This document shows positions 31,201-38,692 of a stretch of DNA of 47,826 nucleotides, piece by piece. The position numbers and the translations under genes were made by a program. Location: the NCBI GenBank assembly GCA_028288405.1, contig JAQBNS010000142.1, positions 1 to 47,826 of the forward strand, written 5' to 3'. The DNA is from Chitinophagaceae bacterium. Its GTDB lineage: Bacteria; Bacteroidota; Bacteroidia; Cytophagales; Cytophagaceae. Numbering within the stretch: the first letter of the stretch is position 1; the number at the start of each line of letters is the position of its first letter. A model generated the notes under the pieces. It did not search any database. It saw only the letters and a list, made by a program, of their open reading frames with translations, and had not been told where the DNA came from.

Positions 31201-34200
31201 ACTGCATTAGTGGCGGGTGATGTTGTCACTTGTGTCCTGTCTACGAGTGTAGCAGGTTGTGGTGCGCTGACTTATTCTTCAAACAGTATCATAGAGAAAT
31301 TAGGACCTGTTCCTGCCAATCTGGATTTTTATATTCAGGGAACAGCAGTGTCTTCTTCTTGTAATTTGTCAGAAGAGCAAGTAAAGTGGAAGATCTCGGA
31401 TCTCACCGCTAATACAGTGGCTACATCAAATAATTTATATAAAGCGTCAGGTACCAATGCCTGGGACGGGGGGGCTGCTTCCTGGAACACTGTAAGCAAT
31501 GGTGGATTTTTACAATTTACAACCAATGAAAATAACAGGTTTAAAACAGTCGGTCTGAGTACGACGAATACGAATGCTTCTAATACAACGATTCAATTTG
31601 GTATTTCGCTTTCCAATGGTGGAGTTCTTCAAATTGTAGAGTCAGGAACAAACAAAGGTACTGCCGGTACTTATGTTGCGAATGACGTATTTAAAGTATC
31701 TGTAGAATCAGGTATTGTAAAATACTATAAGAATGGAACCTTGTTCTACACGAGTTTGGTGGTGCCGACATTGCCATTGCTTGTAGATGTTTCTATTTTC
31801 ACTGTGGGTGCTACGGTAACCAATGCTTTAGTTTCCAACTATAACAACGGTGCATTTACAGCCACAGCGGTTAATGCAGGAGCATCTCCTACCTATCAAT
31901 GGCAACTTAATGGAACGAATGTGGGAACAGGTTCTACTTATACCAATGCTTCGCTGGTTATCAGCGATGTCGTAAGCTGTATCCTGACACCGAATATTGC
32001 GGGCTGTACATTGCCTGTCGTAAACTCTAATAACATTACCAATAAATCTACCGCTGCTCCCGCAGCTGTGGAGTTCTATATTTTGGCCACTGCTGCCACT
32101 GCTGCCTGTACGGTAGAAGAGGAACAGGTAAGATGGAAAGTATCTGATCTTGTGAACGTAGTCGCTTCAGGAAATAATTTGAACAAGACAACAGCTAACG
32201 GAGCATGGAATGGTGGCGCGGCTTCATGGAATACGGTATCGAACAATGGGTACTTACAATTCACAGCCAATGAAACAACCAAGTATAGAATGATCGGATT
32301 GAGTAATACCAATACCGATGCAAATTTTACGACCATACAGTATACATTGTATACTACTGCTATCAGCAGTGTTAAAATTTACGAATCAGGTGTGGATCGT
32401 GGTACATTCGGTAGTTATGTAACAGGTGACGTATTTAGAATAGCAGTGGAATCTTCTGTTGTGAAATACTATAAGAATGGGACGTTACTTTATATCAGTA
32501 GCATTGCTCCTACTTTACCAATGTTAGTGGATGTCTCTATTTACAATACAGGAGGTACTATATCTAATGCAGTAGTCGGAAATCTTGGTACGGGAAGCTT
32601 CACTGCTATTGCTCTAAATGCGGGAGTCAATCCTACCTATCAGTGGAAATTGAATGGTGTCAATGCGGGCGTAACTAATTCATATAGTAATACAGCATTA
32701 GCTGCCAACGATGTTGTCACTTGTGTACTTACTCCTGATTTGGGTGCATGCGGTCTTGGTACTTATAACTCTAATACAATTACAAATAAGGCAACTACAG
32801 CACCTGGAGGTATTGATTTCTATATACAAGGCACGGCATCAGCTTCTGCTTGTAATACAACGGATGAACAGGTTGTTTGGAAAGTCAGTGATCTTACGAA
32901 TGTACAAGCATCCACAAATAGCTTGAATAAAATACAGTCAGGTGGAAACTGGGATGGAGGCGCTGCTTCATGGAATACAGTAAATAACAACGGCTATTTC
33001 CAATTTACCGCAACGGAAACTAACAAATCAAGAATGGCCGGTTTGAGTAACACCAATGCCAATTCTGATTATACTACTATTCAGTATGCGGTTTACTTAG
33101 TTTCAAATAGCACGTTCCAGATTTACGAATCTGGAAGTTCACGCGGTACATTCGGAACATATATTTCCGGAGATGTATTTAAAATTTCCGTGGAAGCATC
33201 GGTAGTAAAATATTATCAGAACGGTGTAGTGATCTATATAAGTAGTGTCGTTCCGACTGTACCTATGTTGGTTGATGTCTCTATTCAATCTAATGGAGGG
33301 ACAGTTACCAATGCTATCGTTTCGAACTCTAGTTTAGGAATCTTTACCGCTACTGCAACCAATGCAGGAGCATCACCGACTTATCAATGGAAATTGAACG
33401 GTGTCAATACCGGTACCAATTCTAATACTTACACCAATACTTCGCTTAACAACGGAGATGTTGTGACATGTGCGTTAAAGCCAAATCTTGGAGGATGTAC
33501 GCTTGTTACTTATACTTCTAATACGATTACCAACAAAACGGTTCCTGCTACGACAGGTATTGATTTTTATATTCAGGGTACAGTTGCAACTTCTGCTTGT
33601 AACACAACGGAAGAACAAGTAAGATGGAAAAATACGGATCTTAGCAATGTTCAGGCTACTGGAAATAATTTGAATAAGATTCAATCTAATAGTAGTTGGG
33701 ATGGCGGTGCTGCTTCATGGAACACGGTGAGTAACAACGGTTATTTCCAATTTACCGCAACGGAAACCAATAAATACAGAGCAGTAGGACTAAGTTCTTC
33801 CAATGCGAATTCGAACTATACAAGCATACAATATGCTTTCTACCTATCAAGTAGCAGTACGATACAAATACAAGAGTCTGGTAACTATCGCGGTTCTTTC
33901 GGTACCTATGCTGCGAATGACGTGTTTAAAGTATCTGTTGAAAATAGTGTTGTGAAGTACTATAAAAATGGAGCATTGCTATACATCAGTAATGTAGCAC
34001 CTACTTTACCGATGCTGGTGGATGTTTCTATTTATAATTCAGGCGGTACTGTAACAAATGCGATTGTATCGAATTACAACACCGGTAGTTTTGTTGCGAC
34101 AGCAACTAATGCAGGTGTATCTCCAACATTCCAGTGGAAAGTAAATGGATCGAATGTTGGCACCGGTACAACGTATACTAACACAGCCTTGAACTTGAAT

Positions 34201-37200
34201 GATGTAATAACTTGTGTATTGACACCTAATTTGGGCGGTTGTGCTACAACAACTTTTACATCGAATAGCATTACGGAAAAAGTGATCACGAATCCTACAA
34301 ATCTTGATTTTTACATTCAGGGTGTTGTAGCTACTTCTGCTTGTAATACAGTGGACGAACAGGTGAAGTGGAAAATTTCTGACTTGACAAACGTACAAGC
34401 AGTGGGTAATAACCTGAATAAAATTCAATCCAATGGAAACTGGGATGGCGGTGCTGCTTCATGGAATACAGTAAGCAACAATGGATATTTTCAGTTTACT
34501 GCAACAGAAACAAATGAAGGAAGAATGGCTGGATTGAGTAGTTCGAATACCAACTCCAGCTATACGACAATTCAGTATGCTATATACTTATTGGGTAACA
34601 GTACGGTAGCAATATATGAATCTGGTACCAGCCGTGGAACATTAAGTACTTATGTCACGGGCGATGTTTTCAAAATTACAGTTGAGGCTGGAGTGGTAAA
34701 GTATTACCAAAATGCAAACCTATTGTATATAAGTACTGTGGCTCCTGTACTTCCCTTGTTGGTGGATGTCTCTATCAGAGATGTGGGTGGTACTATTACC
34801 AATGCCCTGGTGTCTAATTACAACACAGGTTTGTTTTCTGCAACAACTATAAATGCGGGAGCTTCCCCTTCGTTTCAATGGAAATTGAACGGAGTTAATG
34901 TGGGTCCAAATAGCAGCAGCTATACCAATACAAATTTAAATGCCAATGACATCATTACTTGTGTATTGACACCCAATTTGGCCGGTTGTAATTCTACCAC
35001 TTATACTTCGAATAGTTTGACTAACAATCAGGTTCCGGCTCCTTTGAATCTGGACTTTTATATTCAAGGAACAGTTACAACTTCTGCTTGTAATACAGCA
35101 GATGAACAAGTGAAATGGAAAGTATCGGATCTTAATTTTGTAACTGCTACTGGAAATAATTTGGTAAAGGTGCAGTCTAATAGTACATGGGATGGAGGAG
35201 CTGCTTCTTGGAATACAGTAAGTAACAACGGTTATTTTCAGTTTTCTATTTCTGAAGCCAACACTGAAAAGGTAGCAGGATTAAGCACTTCAAACCTTAA
35301 CTCAAGCAATAGCTCCATCCAATTTGGATTTTATTTGACAGCCTCTAGTGCCATTAACATTCTCGAATCTGGTAGTAGCAGAGGAAGTTTTGGCAACTAT
35401 TCTAACGGAGATCTTCTGAAGATAGCCGTAGAAGCAAATGTTGTAAAGTATTACAAGAATAATAATCTGTTATATATCTCAACAGTAGCGCCTGTTTTAC
35501 CACTATTGGTAGACGTGTCTATTAGAAGCGTTGGTGGGACGATTACAAATGCTATTGTGTCAAATTATAACACCGGTAACTTCTTAGCTACTGCTATAAA
35601 TGCAGGTGGTGCACCGGTTTACCAATGGAAGTTAAATGGCACAAACGTAGGAACTAACACCAATACATATAGTAATCCGCTACTAGGTAATAATGATGTG
35701 ATAACGTGTGTGCTTACTCCTTCTCTTGGCGGATGTAGCACTGCGGCTTATGCTTCTAATAGCATTACTAATGTAGGATTGAATGCTCCAACTTCAATTG
35801 ACTTCTATGTATTGGGCTCCCCAGTTCCTTCTTCTTGCTCTACCGTTGATGAGCAAGTGAGGTGGAAGATTTCTGATTACCAAAACGTTCAAGGTATTGG
35901 GAATAATTTGACTAAAATACAGTCCAATGGAAACTGGGACGGTGGTGCAGCTTCATGGAATACGGTAAGCAACAATGGATATTTTCAGATGACAGTTGCA
36001 GAAACAAATAAAACGAGAATAGTGGGTTTAAGTAATACAAATGCTAATGCTAACTATACTTCTATTCAATATGGCTTTTACCTGGCTAGTACTTCCGCTT
36101 TGATTATCATTGAATCTAATGTTAGCAGAGGCGGCTTTGGTTCCTATGCTGCCAATGATGTTTTGAAAATTGCTGTGCAAAATAACATTGTAAAATACTA
36201 TAAGAATGGAACATTGATTTATACGAGCGGAGTTGCTCCGACTTTACCTTTGTTAGTTGATGTGTCCATCAACAATGTGGGAGGTACTGTAGCGAATGCT
36301 ATTGTTTCAAATGTCAATAATGGAACATATACAGCTACGGCTACCAATGCAGGCGTTACACCTAGCTACCAATGGAAACTCAATGGAACGAATGTTGGTA
36401 CAAACAGTGATACATATAGCAATCCTTCTTTAACCAATAATGATGTTGTTACATGTGTACTTACTCCCAATCTGCCTGGTTGCAATGGAGCATTGTATGT
36501 TTCTAATACTACGATCTACAGAGCAACAACCATTACTACTCAACCTTTAAGCCAAGCCATTTGTACCGGTGGTTCGACAACATTAACTGTTGTTGCTTCA
36601 AGTAATAGTTTAAATTATCAATGGAGAAAAAATGGTGTGAACATTGTTGGTGCTATCACTTCTTCTTATACTATTGCAGCTGCGACAGCCGCTTCTGCCG
36701 GCAATTATGATGTCATTGTAAATACAGGAGGTTGCACCAGTAATCCTGCTGTCATTGCCGTATCAACATTGAATCAATGGTCAGGTGCGACAAGTACTTC
36801 CTGGATTAATGCTACGAACTGGAGTTGCGGTATTGTGCCGAATGCGGCAACAGATGTTATCATCCCTTCAGCGGCTTTGAATATGCCATTGATCAGTACG
36901 AGTGTGAGTGTAAATACACTGACCTTAAATACGTCCAGTACATTAGGTAATTCAGGTGTGCTGAATCTTTTTGGCAGTTTGACAAATAACGGTACATATA
37001 CTGATAACGGCACAACAGCCTTTACAGGTTCTTCCGCACAGAGCATTACAGGTGCAACAAATTTTAAGAACCTGACACTGAATAACACCGCCGGTCTTAC
37101 GTTAAATAGCACAAGTACTGTTAAAGGAGTACTTACATTGACGAATGGTGCATTTACTACAAACGACAACCTGAACGTTGATCTTTACAATGGTGCCATT

Positions 37201-38559
37201 GCCGGTACCGGTACGGGTACAACCACCGGTAATGTCCGTTTCTTCAAAACAATCTGGAGCAATCGTTACCACTACATTTCTTCTCCAATTCCCGGAAGGA
37301 CAGCAGCGGATTGGAACGATAACGTAATCATCAACTTTGGTGCAAACACCAACATGTATTACTATAACGAAACAGTGCCGGATACAAGTGTTAAAGTAGG
37401 ATGGACGGGTGTTACGGCATTGTCTCAACCACTTCAAACAATGATTGGTTATGCTTTATACTTTAAAGCATTCCCAACGACGGTACTTGATGTATCAGGA
37501 CCTTACACGCATAACCTGGGAACTTTATCCAGTGGTACATTGACCAATACTAAGTCTACTATTCCTACCTTCAAGCCGGCTTCTGATGGATGGAATCATC
37601 TGGGTAATCCATATCCTTCTACGATTGATTGGAATTCGGCAGGGTGGACGAAGACAGGAATTGACAATGCCGTTTATTATTGGGATCCAAGAAATAATAA
37701 ATTCGGTGCTTATGTAGCCGGTGTGGGAACCAACGGTGCGACACAGTACATCGGTTCTATGCAGGGCTTCTTTGTTAAAGTTAGCACTTCGGGTGGTACC
37801 GGATCTGTCTCTATGACTAATGCGGTGCGTACTGCTGCGATCGATGTCGACGTGTGGAGAACAGCAAGCGATGGAAGTACACTTCGTTTGACGGCTACTA
37901 GCGGAACATCAAGTGATGAAACAATTGTTCGTTTGCTGGATGATGCTACAACTACTTTCGATAGCGAAGCGGATGCTTATAAAATGATGAACGAGGGACA
38001 AACGCCTTCGCTTTATACCGACTATAATGCAGATAGATACGCTGTCAATACGTTACCGTCAATGGCTTCAAATGAAATGATTCCGGTAAACCTCGATGCG
38101 AAGTTTGCAGGTACTTATACATTCTCTGCCAACGTTACCGGATTTGAAGATGCGGATTCTTTAATCTTTGTAGACAAACTGAGCAATGTCAGACAAGATC
38201 TGAGAATCAATCCTACTTACTCTTGTGATCTTGTAAAAGCAGATTACAGAAACAGATTCTATATTCAATACAACAAGAAGGCTTCTGTAGTGACAGATAC
38301 TAAACCAGGTATATTGTCCGCTATTACGGTGTTCAGCTTTGAACAAAAAGTGACGGTTAACTTCAACAATCCGAAAGTATCTGTTGCAGATATCTCGATC
38401 TATGATGTAAAAGGCAACGCGGTATACAAAGTGAAGAATCAAAGTGTGGCAACCGGCAAAGTAGAAATCAATTTACCGTTTGTAAGTTCAGGTATATACA
38501 TTGTTAAAATAGAATCTGGTCAGGCTTCGAAGACACAGGAAGTTTACATAGCAAAATAA
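22273..38559 (+). CDS. Giant T9SS-secreted repeat protein, putative surface adhesin
   Basis: A single uninterrupted frame of 5,428 codons (about 0.55 MDa). A signal peptide (1-31, ending SIVSAQ) is followed by 19 tandem modules of about 249 residues (about 32-4748). Each module has a predicted beta-sandwich part (entry FYIQG..AC....EQVRWK, then WDGGAASWNTV, NNGYFQFTATET, VKYYQNGNLLYIS, LPLLVDVSI) and an Ig/PKD-like part (YQWKLNG, DVVTCVLTPNLAGC). A different Ig-like domain (about 4750-4834) follows, then a beta-helix-like WxxxTNWSCGIVP segment from 4835 and a long T9SS-associated region. The protein ends in a type-A sorting domain (about 5347-5428: ISIYDVKGNAVYKVKN...SGIYIVKIESG). Its own promoter and a 3' hairpin make it monocistronic. 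Adhesion to cells or polysaccharide is inferred from architecture; no enzyme motif is visible. It is not SprB, whose sorting domain is of a different type and which is usually accompanied by a PorP/SprF-like gene. Confidence 0.9.
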   Translation: MINFNCLSFNVKFLFALVLTFFFSTSIVSAQCNVTVSPNASSYGCYTTLEDVVWSSLANAAASSTDLSRTTAGGAWNAGAFSTASVYNNGYVETVVNETNTARAIGLSNTNPDANITSIVFGIYLRSDGTFEVYESNASRGNYGTYNTGDTIRIKVERGKVKYYRNSVLVYNSAVTPTLPLFVDASLNTTASTLKKVVISNLSNGSFKATASSLGTGPSYQWKLNGTNVGTGATYSNTTLALNDVLTCVFTAGTGGCTPSPATSNNVKIKFKTTYNFGDFYISTTPATSGCSEAVAQVVWDSLSTGLNVSGNSLTRIQNTNAWDGGAASLNTVSNNGYFQFTALETTKLRAAGLSTTNANANYTSIQYAFYLNTGGVLTIQESGTAKGPTGTYTTGDLLKIAVEAGVVKYYQNGNLLYISATAPTLPLLVDVSINNTGGTINNALVSNYTAGVFNAVATSAGTAPTYQWMLNGGNVGTGSTYSNSALAPSDLVTCVLTPNLNGCSTSSYPSNTITYKTNAPSANIEFYIQGTAAVTACAAVEEQVKWKVSDLLNLQASSNNLTKIQSNGNWDGGAASYNTVNNNGYFQFTATETNTSRVVGLSSSNTNATNATVQYGFYLVNTGVLQIIETNVGKGTFGSYATNDVLKIAVEANVVKYYRNGTLLYISATAPTLPMLVDVSINTLSGTVTNALVGNYNTGTFTATALNAGVAPVYQWKLNGINAGTNSSTYTNTALAANDVVTCVLTPDLVGCTSAAYASNSLTNKTISSPGNVEFYIQGTPATSACFSGEEQVRWKISDLNYVIATGNNLSKFQSNGNWDGGAASWNTVANNGYFQFAATETNTLRAAGLSTTNVNSNFTSIQYAFYLTAAGNVQIQESGTNRGTFSTYISGDVFKVAVESSVVKYYQNGNLLYISTVAPLLPLIADVSINASGGTITNALIGNFSSGTYTATAINAGASPTYQWQINSSNVGTSTATYSNTSLSPGDVVSCMIKPSTPGCTATPINSNTIVNKTVTNATNIEFYIQGLVAVSGCNSPEEQVRWKNADLNFVQANNNNLVKVQSDGNWDGGAASWNTVSNNGYFQFTATEVNKARMIGLSTTNTNANYTSIQYAFYLKNNGNLNIFESSTDKGLFSTYTTNDVFKILVDNNIVKYYQNGNLLYTSTVAPTLPLLVDVSINATGGTVTNAVVANYNIGSFAATVTNAGVSPSYQWQVNGAPVGTNSATYTHVSLNNNDIVTCILTPSLPGCGITSYTSNGITNKSVSTPATIDFFIQGTVVTAACNTAEEQVKWKTSDFNYVVVTSVNNLSKVQSNNSWDGGAASWSTVGDNGYFQFTATEVNTFRAAGLSTANANNNYTSIQYAFYLTNSGTVQITESGTNRGTFGTYSPNDVFAIKVESSVVKYYQNGTLLLISNNAPTLPLLVDVSLYTLGATITNPIVSNYNAGRFTASATNAGASPNYQWKLNGVNTGTNSAIYTSATLALNDVVTCVLNPNLAGCSNAFYTSNIVTNKPITTGSNIEFYVQGTVATTACNTSDEDVVWKISDLTNVQASGGTLTKVQSDGNWDGGAASWNTVANNGYLQFTASETNKARMIGLSTSNASSSYTTIQYAFYLQNNGTVNIYENGNNKLGVGIYSTGDIFKIIVDNNVIKYYQNGNLAYTSTAPPTLPMLVDVSIKETTGTLTNVIVSNYNAGTFTAAATNVGVSPVYQWKLNGVNTGTNSTTYTNTTLNNNDVVSCVVTPNIAGCTGTQIASNNIVNRSIATPTNLEFYIQATVAVSGCGIGEEQVRWKNSDYNFVTGSSNNLLKVQSDGNWDGGAASWNTVANNGYFQFTATETSESRMAGLSTTNTSSNYTTIQYAFYLINTGSLKIYESGTDRGTYGTYTMNDVFRIAVEAGVVKYYQNGNLLYISVVAPTLPMLVDVSIRDVNGTITNAVVGNYSSGVFTATSINAGVSPSYQWKVNGVNSGTNSATYTNAALSINDVVTCDLTPNIPGCGTTIYSSNSITNKSNSASSSIEFYIQGTSTTSACLAAEEQVRWKVSDLSNVQTAGNNLSKVQSNGNWDGGAASWNTISNNGYFRFIASETSTARMAGISSTNLDANYTSIQYAFYLTNSGSLRIYELGNSQGTFGVYNTGDTLQIAIEANVVKYYQNSTLLYISTVAPTLPMLVDVSLNAIGSTITNAIVGNYNTGTFIATATNAGVSPSYQWKLNGTNTGTNSITYSNPGLATNDVVTCVLTPSLSGCGASTYTSNSITNKSVKSPISIDFYIQGAAAASACNTADEQVRWKISDLANVQTSGNSLSKLQSGGNWDGGAASFNTVANNGYFQFTATETNTYRMAGLSTTNANSSYTSIQYAIYLTNAGSLQIYESGTSRGSFGTYLTNDVLKIAVESNVVKYYQNGNLLYISAVAPTLPMLVDVSINSTTGTITNAIVSNFNTGVFTATATNAGVSPIYQWKLNGVNTGTNSTTYTNAALNANDVITCVLTPNLNGCTGKTYNSNSIINKSVAAPSSIDFYVKATTAATACNVMVEQVKWKTSDLLNVIPSTNNLSKLQSNGNWDGGAASWNTVSNNGYLQFNLGETNNYKAIGLSNTNLDANYTSIQYGFYLTNAGILQITESGTNRGSFSSYTATDTLKIAVESSVVKYYQNSILLYVSTVAPTLPLLVDVSIYNANATLKNVVVCNYSTGTFTGIATNAGASPTYQWKLNGVNTGTNSSTYTDITLTNNDIVTCVLTPNIAGCTGVTYTSNITTVKTPPVPSNVDFYISGNVGASACNSIAEEQVKWKTTDLSSNTVATTNNLNKIQSGGNWDGGAASWNTVSNNGYFQFTATEVTTARMAGLSTTNADANFTSIQYAIYLTNAGAVQIYESGAGRGTFGTYAASDVMKVAVESNVVKYYKNNVLLYVSGVVPTLPLLVDVSINTVNGTISNAVVGNFVTNTFTAAATNAGGSPSYQWKLNGTNVGTGVTYTNTALVAGDVVTCVLSTSVAGCGALTYSSNSIIEKLGPVPANLDFYIQGTAVSSSCNLSEEQVKWKISDLTANTVATSNNLYKASGTNAWDGGAASWNTVSNGGFLQFTTNENNRFKTVGLSTTNTNASNTTIQFGISLSNGGVLQIVESGTNKGTAGTYVANDVFKVSVESGIVKYYKNGTLFYTSLVVPTLPLLVDVSIFTVGATVTNALVSNYNNGAFTATAVNAGASPTYQWQLNGTNVGTGSTYTNASLVISDVVSCILTPNIAGCTLPVVNSNNITNKSTAAPAAVEFYILATAATAACTVEEEQVRWKVSDLVNVVASGNNLNKTTANGAWNGGAASWNTVSNNGYLQFTANETTKYRMIGLSNTNTDANFTTIQYTLYTTAISSVKIYESGVDRGTFGSYVTGDVFRIAVESSVVKYYKNGTLLYISSIAPTLPMLVDVSIYNTGGTISNAVVGNLGTGSFTAIALNAGVNPTYQWKLNGVNAGVTNSYSNTALAANDVVTCVLTPDLGACGLGTYNSNTITNKATTAPGGIDFYIQGTASASACNTTDEQVVWKVSDLTNVQASTNSLNKIQSGGNWDGGAASWNTVNNNGYFQFTATETNKSRMAGLSNTNANSDYTTIQYAVYLVSNSTFQIYESGSSRGTFGTYISGDVFKISVEASVVKYYQNGVVIYISSVVPTVPMLVDVSIQSNGGTVTNAIVSNSSLGIFTATATNAGASPTYQWKLNGVNTGTNSNTYTNTSLNNGDVVTCALKPNLGGCTLVTYTSNTITNKTVPATTGIDFYIQGTVATSACNTTEEQVRWKNTDLSNVQATGNNLNKIQSNSSWDGGAASWNTVSNNGYFQFTATETNKYRAVGLSSSNANSNYTSIQYAFYLSSSSTIQIQESGNYRGSFGTYAANDVFKVSVENSVVKYYKNGALLYISNVAPTLPMLVDVSIYNSGGTVTNAIVSNYNTGSFVATATNAGVSPTFQWKVNGSNVGTGTTYTNTALNLNDVITCVLTPNLGGCATTTFTSNSITEKVITNPTNLDFYIQGVVATSACNTVDEQVKWKISDLTNVQAVGNNLNKIQSNGNWDGGAASWNTVSNNGYFQFTATETNEGRMAGLSSSNTNSSYTTIQYAIYLLGNSTVAIYESGTSRGTLSTYVTGDVFKITVEAGVVKYYQNANLLYISTVAPVLPLLVDVSIRDVGGTITNALVSNYNTGLFSATTINAGASPSFQWKLNGVNVGPNSSSYTNTNLNANDIITCVLTPNLAGCNSTTYTSNSLTNNQVPAPLNLDFYIQGTVTTSACNTADEQVKWKVSDLNFVTATGNNLVKVQSNSTWDGGAASWNTVSNNGYFQFSISEANTEKVAGLSTSNLNSSNSSIQFGFYLTASSAINILESGSSRGSFGNYSNGDLLKIAVEANVVKYYKNNNLLYISTVAPVLPLLVDVSIRSVGGTITNAIVSNYNTGNFLATAINAGGAPVYQWKLNGTNVGTNTNTYSNPLLGNNDVITCVLTPSLGGCSTAAYASNSITNVGLNAPTSIDFYVLGSPVPSSCSTVDEQVRWKISDYQNVQGIGNNLTKIQSNGNWDGGAASWNTVSNNGYFQMTVAETNKTRIVGLSNTNANANYTSIQYGFYLASTSALIIIESNVSRGGFGSYAANDVLKIAVQNNIVKYYKNGTLIYTSGVAPTLPLLVDVSINNVGGTVANAIVSNVNNGTYTATATNAGVTPSYQWKLNGTNVGTNSDTYSNPSLTNNDVVTCVLTPNLPGCNGALYVSNTTIYRATTITTQPLSQAICTGGSTTLTVVASSNSLNYQWRKNGVNIVGAITSSYTIAAATAASAGNYDVIVNTGGCTSNPAVIAVSTLNQWSGATSTSWINATNWSCGIVPNAATDVIIPSAALNMPLISTSVSVNTLTLNTSSTLGNSGVLNLFGSLTNNGTYTDNGTTAFTGSSAQSITGATNFKNLTLNNTAGLTLNSTSTVKGVLTLTNGAFTTNDNLNVDLYNGAIAGTGTGTTTGNVRFFKTIWSNRYHYISSPIPGRTAADWNDNVIINFGANTNMYYYNETVPDTSVKVGWTGVTALSQPLQTMIGYALYFKAFPTTVLDVSGPYTHNLGTLSSGTLTNTKSTIPTFKPASDGWNHLGNPYPSTIDWNSAGWTKTGIDNAVYYWDPRNNKFGAYVAGVGTNGATQYIGSMQGFFVKVSTSGGTGSVSMTNAVRTAAIDVDVWRTASDGSTLRLTATSGTSSDETIVRLLDDATTTFDSEADAYKMMNEGQTPSLYTDYNADRYAVNTLPSMASNEMIPVNLDAKFAGTYTFSANVTGFEDADSLIFVDKLSNVRQDLRINPTYSCDLVKADYRNRFYIQYNKKASVVTDTKPGILSAITVFSFEQKVTVNFNNPKVSVADISIYDVKGNAVYKVKNQSVATGKVEINLPFVSSGIYIVKIESGQASKTQEVYIAK
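22366..36519 (+). repeat. 19 tandem in-frame copies of a 747-bp coding unit
   Basis: Counting the Asp/Glu codon before FYIQ or its equivalent, units 2-19 start at 23107, 23848, 24595, 25342, 26089, 26839, 27586, 28333, 29080, 29827, 30574, 31324, 32071, 32815, 33562, 34306, 35053 and 35800; unit 1 begins about 22366. Of the 17 steps, twelve are exactly 747 bp; the rest are 741, 744 or 750. Unit 1 and unit 2 are the most divergent. Codons differ widely between units although the residues are kept. Confidence 0.95.
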
Positions 38560-38564
38560 AAATA

Positions 38565-38633
38565 GGGACGAGCCAGGAGCTAGGAGTTACGATCATCTAA
38601 CATCATCGTACCTCCTAGCTCCTGGCTCGTCCC
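38565..38633. repeat. Near-perfect 29-bp inverted repeat after the giant gene
   Basis: The left arm begins GGGACGAGCCAGGAGCTAGG and the right arm ends CCTGGCTCGTCCC. The 29-bp arms pair with one mismatch around an 11-nt loop. It starts 5 bp after the stop codon of the giant gene. The arms contain internal AGGAGCTAGGAG words. It may act as a terminator stem or mRNA-stabilising 3' hairpin, though no T-run follows directly. Confidence 0.85.
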
Positions 38634-38646
38634 TTGTATGTATACC

Positions 38647-38677
38647 AAAAAAAAGCCCTGTTTTACAGGGCTTTTTT
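38647..38677. terminator. Bidirectional terminator between giant gene and pgi
   Basis: AAAAAAAAGCCCTG, loop TTTTA, CAGGGCTTTTTT: a strong stem with A- and T-runs on either side between converging genes. It is 15 bp from the pgi stop and just beyond the long inverted repeat. Confidence 0.92.
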
Positions 38678-38692
38678 ATAAAGATGATTGGC

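Noticed and set aside
34039..34428. Minus-strand frame of 129 codons in the repeat array
   Set aside because: Equivalent antisense frames occur in other units because the sense codons recur; it is a shadow of the repeat.
36774..37437. Two overlapping minus-strand frames of 131 and 111 codons inside the giant gene
   Set aside because: They lie opposite the conserved T9SS-associated region, have the composition of antisense translation and show no domain or start signal.
22273..38559. Possible assembly artefact or CRISPR-like array behind the regular 747-bp repeats
   Set aside because: The units are translated without a single stop or frameshift and differ at many synonymous sites, and there are no short identical repeats with spacers. 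It is a coding array.
22273..38559. Giant gene as the SprB gliding adhesin
   Set aside because: The C-terminal domain looks type A, SprB carries another type, and no PorP/SprF-like partner gene follows; only the size is similar.
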